Source: Promethearchaeota archaeon (GTDB lineage Archaea > Asgardarchaeota > Lokiarchaeia > Sigyniarchaeales > SOKP01). From it: a stretch of 64,000 bases of DNA. The position numbers and the translations under genes were made by a program. Under the pieces are notes generated by a model. That model saw only the letters and a list, made by a program, of their open reading frames with translations. It made no database searches and was not told the DNA's origin. Positions 56,287 to 64,000 of this stretch are shown in pieces (the first letter of the stretch is position 1; every line of letters begins with the position of its first letter). Location of the stretch: the NCBI GenBank assembly GCA_019057795.1, contig JAHLWS010000070.1, positions 124,001 through 188,000 of the forward strand, written 5' to 3'.

Positions 56287-57516
56287 TTAAGTTAGGGAAA
56301 AATCATAATTTCTCAAAGGATCAAAAATTTCGGTAATAATCTTATTCTTAACAACAATTATTTTAGGGAGTGTATATGGAAACCGATTAGAAAAAGTCAG
56401 AGTATACGCTCCGACATTCGTAACCATTACAATATCATTTTCTTTTAAATATTTAGTAAAAAAATAATTTTTCGCTAATACATCTTGATCAGTAGGCATA
56501 ATTCCAGCTATTGAAGTCTTAAATTTATGTGGTTCGTTGATTTTTGATGCATTGTAAAATCTTAAAGAGCACTTTGCGAATTTGGGACAAATGTGATTTC
56601 CTATATCTAAAAAAATCCATCTATCTTCAGATACCTTAATAATTTTCGCAAGAAATATACCAGCATCTCCAATAAAATAGCGTCCTGGTTCAAAATAGAT
56701 ATTTTTAAAATTGAACTCAGAGTTACTTAAGGTTGAGTTTATATTATTCGCTATTTCTCTTAATTGGGTTTCTGGCATTATAACTGCTTCTGGAAAACCG
56801 CCTCCTAAATTAATATTTTCTACATTAATCCCCGCATCTGATAAAATTTTAATATTTTCTATGAGAGATTCTACATTTTTTTTAAACTGTCCAAAATTAT
56901 TCATTTGAGTAGAATAATGAGATAAAATCGTTGTTAATTTGATGTTTTCACATTCTTTTACTAAATTTGTTAATTTTGTTAAATTAGATTTGTCTAATAC
57001 GATTCCTAATTTACTCCCATATTTTTGAGAATTAATTCTAATGCAAATATTTTGAATTTTTTGATATTTTTTAGCAATCGAGTTAATTTGAATTAAATCG
57101 TTTAAGTTATAGACAATAATTTCTTTTATATTCTCTTTTATGCATTTTTCGATGAGATTATGTGGTAAATAAGGTCCTCCTACGATAATTTTGTTTGGAG
57201 GAAATTGCAATTTTAACGCTAAATTTAATTCAGGTAATCCGATTAATTCAGCACCTATACCTTCCGATTGAATAATTTTACAAATTTCTGGGAGAAAATT
57301 GGCTTTAAATGAATAAAAACATTGAAAATTTTTAAAAACTGATTTAAATACTCTACAAAAGGAGTTAATATTATCTCTAACCCTATTTTCTAAAAAAATC
57401 ATCAATGGAGTTGTTGAATTTCTTAAAATGTCGTTGAGTATAATCGTATCAATTAATACATTTCCCTCTTTTTTATTTAAATAGGGATTTCCAGATATTT
57501 TCTTCAATTTAATCAA
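56287..57516 (-). CDS. PLP-dependent decarboxylase-like protein (Orn/Lys/DAP decarboxylase barrel family)
   Basis: 409 residues. The fold is clear: PLP Lys in FYSFKANFLPEI, the phosphate loop GGGFPEAV and EPGRYFIGDAG. The C-terminal beta domain has VGAYTLTFSNRFPY. The active-site Cys motif of the family (GPxCxxxD) reads AGIMPTDQDVL, so the Cys is replaced. It overlaps by eight bases with the glycosyltransferase gene upstream, indicating joint expression. It may decarboxylate an amino acid or do a related reaction on a carrier; the substrate is unknown. Confidence 0.82.
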   Translation of the reverse strand: MIKLKKISGNPYLNKKEGNVLIDTIILNDILRNSTTPLMIFLENRVRDNINSFCRVFKSVFKNFQCFYSFKANFLPEICKIIQSEGIGAELIGLPELNLALKLQFPPNKIIVGGPYLPHNLIEKCIKENIKEIIVYNLNDLIQINSIAKKYQKIQNICIRINSQKYGSKLGIVLDKSNLTKLTNLVKECENIKLTTILSHYSTQMNNFGQFKKNVESLIENIKILSDAGINVENINLGGGFPEAVIMPETQLREIANNINSTLSNSEFNFKNIYFEPGRYFIGDAGIFLAKIIKVSEDRWIFLDIGNHICPKFAKCSLRFYNASKINEPHKFKTSIAGIMPTDQDVLAKNYFFTKYLKENDIVMVTNVGAYTLTFSNRFPYTLPKIIVVKNKIITEIFDPLRNYDFSLT

Positions 57517-58813
57517 CTTTTTTTGAAATTAATTCTTGATAAGCTTTATGAGTTTTTCTAGCTACTATATCCCAAGAAAATTTTTGACGAACTCTAATTT
57601 TACCTTCTGATCCTAATTTTTTACTGAAGTTCTTCCTTTTTAGTAGCGTTATAACTTTATTAGCTATGTCTAAATAATTATCATATTCAACTAATAAACC
57701 ATCAATGTTATTCCTAATGACTTCTGGAGTTGCTCCTACATTTGCACCTATAACCGGTTTGCCAGAAGCCCAAGCCTCTAAATATACAATGCCAAACGCA
57801 TCGCTTCGGCTTGGCATTAAAAACAAATCTGTTTCGTTAAAAGCTGCTATTTTTTTTTTATCGTAATAGCCTTTTAAATTATCTGGAGTTAAATTAATAA
57901 CTCGGCGAGTTATCGTTTTTTTAATTTTTGAGAGCTCTAGATTAAACGCAATAGTGGAAGGTCCAATAAAAACAAAATATACTTTCTTATATTTATTAAT
58001 AATGTAGGGAATTGCTCGTAAAATAGAAATCGCTCCTTTCTCGTAATTTTTATAACCACAAAATAAGATCATTTTATATTTCTTTTCCCCTGGCTTGAAG
58101 TACTTTTGTTTAAATTTAAATTTGTTGTTAATTCGACCAGAAGAGAGATCAAACTTTTTGTAGTCTACTCCCATCGAAATAACTTTAATTTTATCTTCTG
58201 GTAGGTTAAACTTTTCTACCATTGCTTTTTTTTCAAGATTCGTACACGCAATGATTTGATCAAATTTTTTTAAAGCTTCGAAAAGGTTTTTATTGAGATA
58301 TCTAGGATTAGAGAAATGAAAAAAAGGCGTACAAACAGTAGGTTTATTGATAAGTTTTCCAAGTATTAAACTTGTTATAAGATTAAAGTATGGAAAGAAG
58401 GTTGTATGAATTAAATCAAAGGAAAATTTAGTTGAGTGTGCTATTTTTTCAATTATATCTCCTAAATAAGGACCATTTTTTAAAAACTCAATCAAACAAT
58501 CATCAGATAGTCTCAAAAGATTGTAGGATGGAAGATTTTTAATTATTTTTAATTTTTCTTCTAATAAAATATTATATTTTATAGGAAAACGCGTGATTTT
58601 TAAATTATTTACAAAACCATAATGTTTATCCCCAATATTTATTATTCTACCATTAGGTTGTCTTAGGGCTTTAAAATCAATTGCGGTGGAGGTATGGATA
58701 TCAACTTGGTAATTGTATTTCGAATTTAATATCTCTGCCATCGTTTGGATATAAAACTCTGCTCCCGAGATTGCGGGGAAATATCTTGTCGGGAGATATA
58801 AAATCTTGTTCAA
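57509..58813 (-). CDS. GT4-type glycosyltransferase
   Basis: 434 residues. A GT-B fold: the N-terminal ILYLPTRYFPAISGAEFYIQTMAEIL, the linker region KVISMGVDYKKFD, a donor-site ILFCGYKNYEKGAISILRAIPYI, and the catalytic ExxxxxxxE region SRSDAFGIVYLEAWASGKPVIGANVGATPEVI. It transfers a sugar from a nucleotide donor; acceptor unknown. It overlaps the PLP gene downstream, so both probably act on the same glycan or lipid. Confidence 0.9.
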   Translation of the reverse strand: MNKILYLPTRYFPAISGAEFYIQTMAEILNSKYNYQVDIHTSTAIDFKALRQPNGRIINIGDKHYGFVNNLKITRFPIKYNILLEEKLKIIKNLPSYNLLRLSDDCLIEFLKNGPYLGDIIEKIAHSTKFSFDLIHTTFFPYFNLITSLILGKLINKPTVCTPFFHFSNPRYLNKNLFEALKKFDQIIACTNLEKKAMVEKFNLPEDKIKVISMGVDYKKFDLSSGRINNKFKFKQKYFKPGEKKYKMILFCGYKNYEKGAISILRAIPYIINKYKKVYFVFIGPSTIAFNLELSKIKKTITRRVINLTPDNLKGYYDKKKIAAFNETDLFLMPSRSDAFGIVYLEAWASGKPVIGANVGATPEVIRNNIDGLLVEYDNYLDIANKVITLLKRKNFSKKLGSEGKIRVRQKFSWDIVARKTHKAYQELISKKVD

Positions 58814-58862
58814 ACTTAATATCCTTTTTATTTATCAATTATAATTATTATATGATAACTAA

Positions 58863-59255
58863 ATGTCTAAGGATTTATTATTTGATGTTTATTCAATTGC
58901 AAAAAAGAAAGGCGTAATCGATGATGAGTTAATAAATTTCATTGATACGATTTTTCCTAATAAGGCAGATAAGGTTTTAGATGTTATAAAAAAAGGCATA
59001 ACAAAATATACTTATAAACCTTCGAATAGAGTTATTTGGCTCGCTTCAGGAGAAAATCGCGAATATTTAATATATCCTAAATTATATTGTTCATGCTTAA
59101 ATTTTTATAAGGAGGTTGTAATAAATCAATCCATAGGATGTTGTAAACATCTTATAACTCAAGTAATATGTGAAGCATTAAATAAATATAAAAAAGTTGA
59201 GTTAAAAGATAAAGAATTTGAAGATTTAATTAATAATTTGGAATCAAAATTTTAA
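58863..59255 (+). CDS. SWIM zinc-finger protein
   Basis: 130 residues. The C-x-C...C-x-H signature of SWIM domains is present as YCSCLNFYKEVV...CCKHLITQVICEALNKY. Preceding residues form a small alpha-beta region with WLASGENREYLIYPKLY. SWIM domains bind nucleic acids or partner proteins (for example in Rad51-paralogue complexes). Its 3' end overlaps the convergent ThiI-like gene by 12 bp. Confidence 0.82.
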   Translation: MSKDLLFDVYSIAKKKGVIDDELINFIDTIFPNKADKVLDVIKKGITKYTYKPSNRVIWLASGENREYLIYPKLYCSCLNFYKEVVINQSIGCCKHLITQVICEALNKYKKVELKDKEFEDLINNLESKF

Positions 59256-59879
59256 TACTTCTGCATTTTCTATTGAATTTTCAACTAAATCGAAAATATT
59301 GATTTTTGATTCTGAATGTTGTATTTCATGAGGTTTAGCGTGAGTTTCAGGGTATTGTGGATTAAATTTACACCCCGCTGATGGGATAGAAGATACTTCA
59401 TATGACCCAATTTTTTTATTCATATTTATTACTTCTTGTTTATCACATCCTATTAGCGGCCTTAATACTATAAAATCTTGAATTATATTATTATATGAAT
59501 ATAAATTATCTAAAGTTTGACTGGCTTGTTCTCCCAAAATATCTCCTGTAACAATTATTTTTGTATTTTCTAAACTTCCTAAACGTTTTGCTGTTCGAAG
59601 CATTAATCGCTTGCATAAAACACAAGTTAATTTTCTATCGCAAAATTGTTTAAAAGCTTCCAAGTTGTTATCGTGGTTAATAATATAGATTTTTAATTCG
59701 TTATTTGTGTACTTTGATAATAATTTGACAAGATCTATAACTTTGTTTTTCATAGAATGATTTGCATCATCTGAGGTTAAAAATGAGAGAAACACTGGAA
59801 TAAAACCCCTTTTAATCATTAAATATGCTGCGATTGAGCTGTCTAAACCACCTGAAAGTAAAGATATAAATTTTCTCAT
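59244..59879 (-). CDS. ThiI-like PP-loop sulfurtransferase, catalytic domain only
   Basis: 211 residues. PP-loop SLLSGGLDSSIAAYLM, then CVLCKRLMLRTAKRLG, VTGDILGEQASQTLDNL and SSIPSAGCKFNPQYPETHAKP match the catalytic domain of ThiI. The N-terminal ferredoxin-like and THUMP tRNA-binding domains and the rhodanese domain are missing. ThiI makes s4U8 in tRNA. This short form may need a separate THUMP partner or have another substrate. It is followed on the same strand by the YkgJ-like gene's 3' side, with 16 bp between them. Confidence 0.85.
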   Translation of the reverse strand: MRKFISLLSGGLDSSIAAYLMIKRGFIPVFLSFLTSDDANHSMKNKVIDLVKLLSKYTNNELKIYIINHDNNLEAFKQFCDRKLTCVLCKRLMLRTAKRLGSLENTKIIVTGDILGEQASQTLDNLYSYNNIIQDFIVLRPLIGCDKQEVINMNKKIGSYEVSSIPSAGCKFNPQYPETHAKPHEIQHSESKINIFDLVENSIENAEVLKF

Positions 59880-59894
59880 CGTTCACTTCAAATT

Positions 59895-60497
59895 TTAATT
59901 TGTAGTTATTTCTTCTCTTTCCCATTCTTTTAAATATTTATTAAAATCCTCAAGCATAATTTGTCTGGATATTTTAATTTTGTTTTTATATTCGAGTTTT
60001 TTAATTTTTAACATAATCTTTTTATTCTTTTTTAAGTGTTCTAGAGCTTTAGGATATTCATCTCTAAAAATCTCTTTAATATCATCAAAATCCGTATTTT
60101 TTAGGAAATCGTAATATCTAATTACATAATTACATAATGGATCAATACTTATTTCAAAATTAAAAGCATCAACTTGTTTTAAAGCCAAGGGGTAAGCCTT
60201 GCATGCTAGTGGTTTAATTTCCTGTACTTTACAACCATTTTTTTTATCATAAAAAGGGCATCCCTGAGTTTCGTTGTCCAATCGTATTTTATATGTCACA
60301 ACAAGTATTTTTTTGTTTAAAATGTCTGGAAATACTAAATCCTCGATAATTTTAAAGGCAATACCTTTTTTTTTAGCGATTTCTATTAATTTATTTGCCT
60401 CTTTAGGATATATTGGTATTCTTTTTTTGGAACCAAAAATTTCATAACAGCATATCCCGCATTTTAGACATTCATATTTTAGCTCAGTCAATTCCAA
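59895..60497 (-). CDS. YkgJ-family cysteine cluster protein
   Basis: 200 residues from TTG 60497, preceded by AAAGGT. The cysteine pattern is YECLKCGICCYEI near the N-terminus and GCPFYDKKNGCKVQEIKPLACKAYPL later (CxxCgxCC...C..C...C), the YkgJ zinc or iron-sulfur cluster family. Function unknown. It is upstream of the ThiI-like gene and likely in the same transcript. Confidence 0.85.
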   Translation of the reverse strand: MELTELKYECLKCGICCYEIFGSKKRIPIYPKEANKLIEIAKKKGIAFKIIEDLVFPDILNKKILVVTYKIRLDNETQGCPFYDKKNGCKVQEIKPLACKAYPLALKQVDAFNFEISIDPLCNYVIRYYDFLKNTDFDDIKEIFRDEYPKALEHLKKNKKIMLKIKKLEYKNKIKISRQIMLEDFNKYLKEWEREEITTN

Positions 60498-60691
60498 AAA
60501 ATTACCTTTTTCAGATGATATTGAAATGAAAACCTCATTATATTTATAGATACCTTAAAAAATTAATTTATGTGATAATATTAATATATTACTTTAACAG
60601 TAAATCATGAGTCTATTAGGATAACACATTGATTTAAAGACATAAAAAAGATTCTAATTATATCGTATAAACAATACTTAAGGTAAAAAAA

Positions 60692-61507
60692 TTGACTGAG
60701 TCTGGGATAAGGATTATTAAACATAATGATATTAAAGAAGAAGAATTCAAGGACCCTATTTGTATTTTAGGAATGCCAGGCATCGCTGATGTTGGAAAAT
60801 TCGCTATAGATTCCTTAATTGGACAATTAGATGCCCAAAGTTTTATGGATTTTATATTTGATGATTACCCCGCTGGAGCTATAGTTGATGATAGTCTATT
60901 ATCAGCACCTAAAGCAGAAATTCTTTTTTGGAAAGATCCAAGTTATCGAAGAGATATTCTTTTAATTACTGCAGATGCGCAAAGTTTAACACCTAAAGGC
61001 ATATATAGAATTTCAAATTTTCTTACAGAGATAATAGATCAATGTAAAATTAAGTTGATAATTGCTTTGGGAGCGTATCCCGTAAATAGTCGCAAGATAG
61101 ATTCAAAAATTCCAAAAATATTTGCAAGTTCAACTAACCGAGAACTGTTAGATAATTTTTTATCAAAAAATAACTGTGAAAAAATCCAAAAAGGGGTTAT
61201 TATTGGTGCTAATGGGTTAATCCCAACTTTAGCAAAAGCGAGATTTAATATAGATGGGATTGTTCTTTTGGCAGAAACTGATAATATGGCAATGCTTAAT
61301 GAAGATATCACCGATTTAAAAGCTTCAATAACGCTCTTAGAAATGATTAAGAAATCTTTTATGTTACCAATTAAAAAGAAATATTCCCTTGATAATATTG
61401 AAGATATTACAAAAAATCTTCAAAGTAAAAGAGATCAACTAGAAAAAGATCTCGGTACATTTCAATTTGTTGATATTGACGATAAGAGAAAGTCATTATA
61501 CATTTAA
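60692..61507 (+). CDS. PAC2-family protein (proteasome assembly chaperone-like)
   Basis: 271 residues from TTG 60692 with AAGGT upstream. The PAC2 core is LGMPGIADVGKFAIDSLIGQLDAQSFMDFIFDDYP, EILFWKDPSYRRDILLITADAQ, and ALGAYPVNSR, followed by GVIIGANGLIPTLAKARFNIDGIVLLAETD. In eukaryotes PAC2 assembles the 20S alpha ring; the archaeal family is presumed similar. Together with the pan gene it suggests a proteasome pathway. Confidence 0.9.
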   Translation: MTESGIRIIKHNDIKEEEFKDPICILGMPGIADVGKFAIDSLIGQLDAQSFMDFIFDDYPAGAIVDDSLLSAPKAEILFWKDPSYRRDILLITADAQSLTPKGIYRISNFLTEIIDQCKIKLIIALGAYPVNSRKIDSKIPKIFASSTNRELLDNFLSKNNCEKIQKGVIIGANGLIPTLAKARFNIDGIVLLAETDNMAMLNEDITDLKASITLLEMIKKSFMLPIKKKYSLDNIEDITKNLQSKRDQLEKDLGTFQFVDIDDKRKSLYI

Positions 61508-61607
61508 AATTATTTATTTTTTTTACATGATTTATGTTTTTAGGAATTCTACTAACAACTTTAATTATTTGCGAAAAATATTTTAACAATAATTCATTTT
61601 AAAAAAT

Positions 61608-61757
61608 ATGAAGTATGTTTGCGCTAGAAAAAGTTGTGGAAAAGAAGTCTCTAAAAAAGAATTAAACGCTCTTCCTGGAATAAAATGTTCCCACTGTGGA
61701 TTTCGCATCTTATACAAAAAACGCCCTGATGTTATAAAAAGAATTAAAGGGATATAA
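61608..61757 (+). CDS. rpoP: DNA-directed RNA polymerase subunit P (Rpb12-like)
   Basis: A 49-residue protein. MKYVCARKSCGKEVSKKELN is followed by a CSHCGFRILYKKRP zinc ribbon and a basic tail. The C4 pattern (the first knuckle is C-x4-C) and the ILYKKRP ending match RpoP/Rpb12, a small subunit at the RNA polymerase assembly platform. It lies between PAC2 and the convergent TFB gene. Confidence 0.9.
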   Translation: MKYVCARKSCGKEVSKKELNALPGIKCSHCGFRILYKKRPDVIKRIKGI

Positions 61758-61787
61758 AACTTTATTAATTTGAAAGTAAGATTTTTT

Positions 61788-62723
61788 TTAAACGCGATCT
61801 ATGGATTCATATCTCATATGATTTACAAGTTCTTTATATCTGTTCCGTATAGTAGCTTCAGTTACACCTGCTGCTAATGAGATCTCTTTTTGAGTCCGGC
61901 GTTCTCCTTCTTGTATCGCCGCTACATATAAAGCAGCACCCGCTAGACCAGTGGGTGCTTTTCCATCAGTAATATGATATTTTTTTGCTAATTTTAATAA
62001 TTCTGCTGCTCGATTCTGAGTTCTTCCTGAAAGTTTTAATTCAGCACAAAATCTAGGGATAAAATTTATTGGAGAGGAAACTTGAATATTTATTTTTAAT
62101 TCGATTAGAATTAACCTATAACAACGAGCAATTTTTTTTTTATCGACTAAAGCAAATTCGATAAAATCATCCAAAGTTTTCGGAATATTATTCAACCTGC
62201 ATGATAAATAAATGGAAGCTATCAACATTGCCTCAATAGATCTTCCTCTTATTAGATTTTTATGAGCCATTTTTCTGTAAATATGAGCAGCCGATTCTTT
62301 TAAGGCTTTGGACAGATTCAGTTGAGAAGAAAAGCGATCTAATTCGTTCATAGCATAAGCTAAATTTCGATCTATTGATTTATTTGTCCTCGTTCTTACA
62401 TGCCATTTTCTTAAGCGATATACTTCAGCTTTCATTTTTGGGCTGATACTTTTGCCGAACGCGTCTTTATTTTTCCACCCAATCATAGTACTTAATCCTT
62501 TATCATGAATTGTCAAAGTTGTTGGCGCTCCTACTCTAGCTTTTTTATTGGCTTCTTCTGAAGAGAAAGCTCTCCATTCAGGACCAGAATCAATGAGATT
62601 TTGGCTCAAAACTAAACCGCATACATTGCAAATTAACTCACCACGGGTGCTATCAGAAATCAGATTTGTATTCCCACATTCTGGGCATAAATTTAAATTA
62701 TTTTGAAGCATTGAAAGATCCAA
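61788..62723 (-). CDS. tfb: Transcription initiation factor IIB
   Basis: 311 residues. The N-terminal zinc ribbon CPECGNTNLISDSTRGELICNVCGLVL is followed by the B-finger region DSGPEWRAFSSEE. Two cyclin repeats include SIEAMLIASIYLSCRLNNIPKTLDDF and GLAGAALYVAAIQEGERRTQKEISLAAGVTEATIRNRYKEL, the latter with the HTH that contacts BRE. It is convergent with rpoP. Confidence 0.97.
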   Translation of the reverse strand: MDLSMLQNNLNLCPECGNTNLISDSTRGELICNVCGLVLSQNLIDSGPEWRAFSSEEANKKARVGAPTTLTIHDKGLSTMIGWKNKDAFGKSISPKMKAEVYRLRKWHVRTRTNKSIDRNLAYAMNELDRFSSQLNLSKALKESAAHIYRKMAHKNLIRGRSIEAMLIASIYLSCRLNNIPKTLDDFIEFALVDKKKIARCYRLILIELKINIQVSSPINFIPRFCAELKLSGRTQNRAAELLKLAKKYHITDGKAPTGLAGAALYVAAIQEGERRTQKEISLAAGVTEATIRNRYKELVNHMRYESIDRV

Positions 62724-62891
62724 TTACTTATACCCACACATATTTCAATTCCTTAATTTCTATAATTAAAGTCATACTTTTAAATGTTTGCGTTTTTAGG
62801 ATTTATCAGTTAATAAAAATCACATTTTAAAATTTTTGTTTTTAATATTTCACCGAAAAATTTTAATAATTTATATTTTTCTGATTATATA

Positions 62892-63338
62892 ATGCGACAT
62901 TTTTATAAAAGTCATGGTAAGCATTGTTATCTTCGATCTTTTCAGACATCTTGCAGAAAGTGTGGTGCAGATGTGTTATATTGGGAATGCACTCATGGAA
63001 GTAAAATTTTTTTTGAGTACCCACCTTATGGAAAATTGCGAAGACATTATTGTCGGAACCTTAATAGAATATCACATAAAAGAAAAATTTTTCCAGTTGT
63101 TGTTAAAAAACCTAAAGGTCTTTTGGAGAACCCTTATTTCAGTTGTCCAGTGTGTGGGAAATTGTTTAGAAAAGAAATATATTTAAAAGATCATCTAAAT
63201 GAACTAAAAAAAAATGATTCCAAGCATAAATTATTTTTTCAAAATAAAATAATATTTAAAAATAAATTTAACGATATGAATAAATTTCGTGACAAACCTA
63301 GGTTTGGGAGAATTAATATAAGGGCATCAAAAAAATAA
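62892..63338 (+). CDS. Zinc-finger protein with C2H2-like motif
   Basis: 148 residues. An N-terminal region has paired CRKCGADVLYWECTHGSKIFF and CRN. The middle has CPVCGKLFRKEIYLKDHLNELKKNDSKH, matching C-x2-C-x12-H-x10-H, a C2H2-type finger. The tail is very basic (NKIIFKNKFNDMNKFRDKPRFGRINIRASKK). It may bind nucleic acids; no family is assigned. Confidence 0.7.
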   Translation: MRHFYKSHGKHCYLRSFQTSCRKCGADVLYWECTHGSKIFFEYPPYGKLRRHYCRNLNRISHKRKIFPVVVKKPKGLLENPYFSCPVCGKLFRKEIYLKDHLNELKKNDSKHKLFFQNKIIFKNKFNDMNKFRDKPRFGRINIRASKK

Positions 63339-63445
63339 AATTCAAACCCATAACATTTTAATAAAAATTTTATAATTATATTTATACTAATATATTATTA
63401 TTAATTCTTCACTAGGATATATAAATCTAAAAAATTGAGGAAAAA

Positions 63446-64000
63446 ATGACAACTGATCCAGCAACCGTTATTTATAATTTATTGCAAAAAGATCCCAGTA
63501 TTATTGCTGCTGCTGTAGTTCAAGGAAGAGATAACATTCTTCACTCAACAGATAACTGGGACATTAGCCCTGATATTGCTAAAGTTAGTTCAAGTTGGAA
63601 CAGCTTAAACGCTCAGTTTATCATGATTTCTGGTGTAAAATATTCTGTGCTTCAATGTACATCAGAAAGGATAGTAGCTACTTCAATGCGGGGCGAAGGA
63701 CATATAATTGGAGCAAAAGATGGAGAACACAAAGTAATAATATACCTTGAACCAGATGGTGAACCTATGGGAGCAACGATGGACACATCAAGAGCAGTTT
63801 CAGAGTTAAGTGCAAAACAAGCTTATGTGGGTGCTGATACTCAATTTAGTGGAAACGGTGTAACCCCTGCACCTGTTGCAGGAAAAAGTATAGACCCTCA
63901 ATTAAAAGGGGAAATTCAGTCTTTCTTAGAATGGATTAAAGATGGCGAGGGGCTTTCAGGATATATTAATTATTATCTTCAACAAAATAACGCCCATATC
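63446..64000 (+). CDS. Profilin-like actin regulator (3' partial)
   Basis: Starts at ATG 63446 and runs off the window without a stop (185 codons seen), so it is truncated at its end. The first ~125 residues follow a profilin pattern: SIIAAAVVQGRDNILHSTDNWDIS, a middle helix, then GVKYSVLQCTSERIVATSMRGEGHIIGAKDGEHKVIIYLEPDGEP, similar to the KYMVIQ...GKKGPGGVTIKKT-type strands of profilins. Roadblock-like proteins share part of this layout and are the alternative. Residues ~126-185 add a Gly/Pro-rich linker and a helix-rich tail beyond a normal profilin. Confidence 0.65.
   Translation, partial: MTTDPATVIYNLLQKDPSIIAAAVVQGRDNILHSTDNWDISPDIAKVSSSWNSLNAQFIMISGVKYSVLQCTSERIVATSMRGEGHIIGAKDGEHKVIIYLEPDGEPMGATMDTSRAVSELSAKQAYVGADTQFSGNGVTPAPVAGKSIDPQLKGEIQSFLEWIKDGEGLSGYINYYLQQNNAHI

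Overview
The window is AT-rich DNA from an Asgard archaeon, most likely a Lokiarchaeia-like lineage. Its information-processing genes are archaeal (rpoH, an unsplit rpoB, rpoP, TFB, TFE, PAN proteasome ATPase, aRF1, aIF2-beta, Cbf5, NMD3, RIO kinase, Dim2-like KH protein). It also carries genes typical of Asgard archaea: four Ras/Arf-like small GTPases within the first 29 kb, a profilin-like protein at the right edge, a Get3/ArsA ATPase and an RPA32-like protein. All three tRNA genes contain non-canonical introns, and the 23S rRNA has a long 3' domain.

Layout. 1-5.9 kb: the end of a roadblock-GTPase gene, an intron-containing tRNA-Thr, a free-standing LAGLIDADG-type protein, ThiL, an intron-containing tRNA-Lys, Cbf5 and a small methyltransferase. 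6.0-9.7 kb: rpoH-rpoB. 9.8-16.3 kb: small membrane proteins, TFE, MBF1, PAN, a PUA protein, NAC and a cupin. 16.7-20.5 kb: anaerobic ribonucleotide reductase, a MazG-like protein and a tyrosine/aspartate decarboxylase. 20.6-28.6 kb: a zinc-ribbon protein, three GTPases, PanB, a branched-chain aminotransferase and a DUF401 permease. 28.8-36.3 kb: a phosphoesterase, membrane proteins, an acyl-CoA synthetase (ADP-forming) alpha-type subunit and small unknowns, including an HTH/ARPP-1-like pair and two convergent paralogues. 36.57-40.02 kb: a pre-23S rRNA on the minus strand, enclosed by a processing stem with a bulge-helix-bulge, and no 16S or 5S beside it. 40.0-40.7 kb: a non-coding stretch with 10-bp phased repeats and nested hairpins. 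40.7-50.2 kb: DUF72, PanE, RimI, phosphopantothenate synthetase, aRF1, Get3, a tRNA thiolase and a site-2 protease. 50.3-54.6 kb: an intron-containing initiator tRNA-Met, an RPA32-like gene and a translation/ribosome-assembly cluster. 54.6-64 kb: FtsZ, a PLP decarboxylase/glycosyltransferase pair, a SWIM protein, a ThiI-like PP-loop protein, a YkgJ-like protein, PAC2, RpoP, TFB, a C2H2-like zinc protein and the truncated profilin-like gene.

Functional links. Coenzyme A synthesis by the archaeal route is spread over the window: PanB, PanE and phosphopantothenate synthetase, with MfnA as a possible beta-alanine source. PAN and PAC2 serve the proteasome. NAC and Get3 handle nascent or membrane proteins. 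aIF2-beta, DUF424, NMD3, RIO and the KH protein form a compact translation and ribosome-maturation operon. TTG and GTG starts are frequent, and several starts were moved to a downstream ATG on Shine-Dalgarno or family-length grounds. All function names come from reading motifs by eye; no database search was run.
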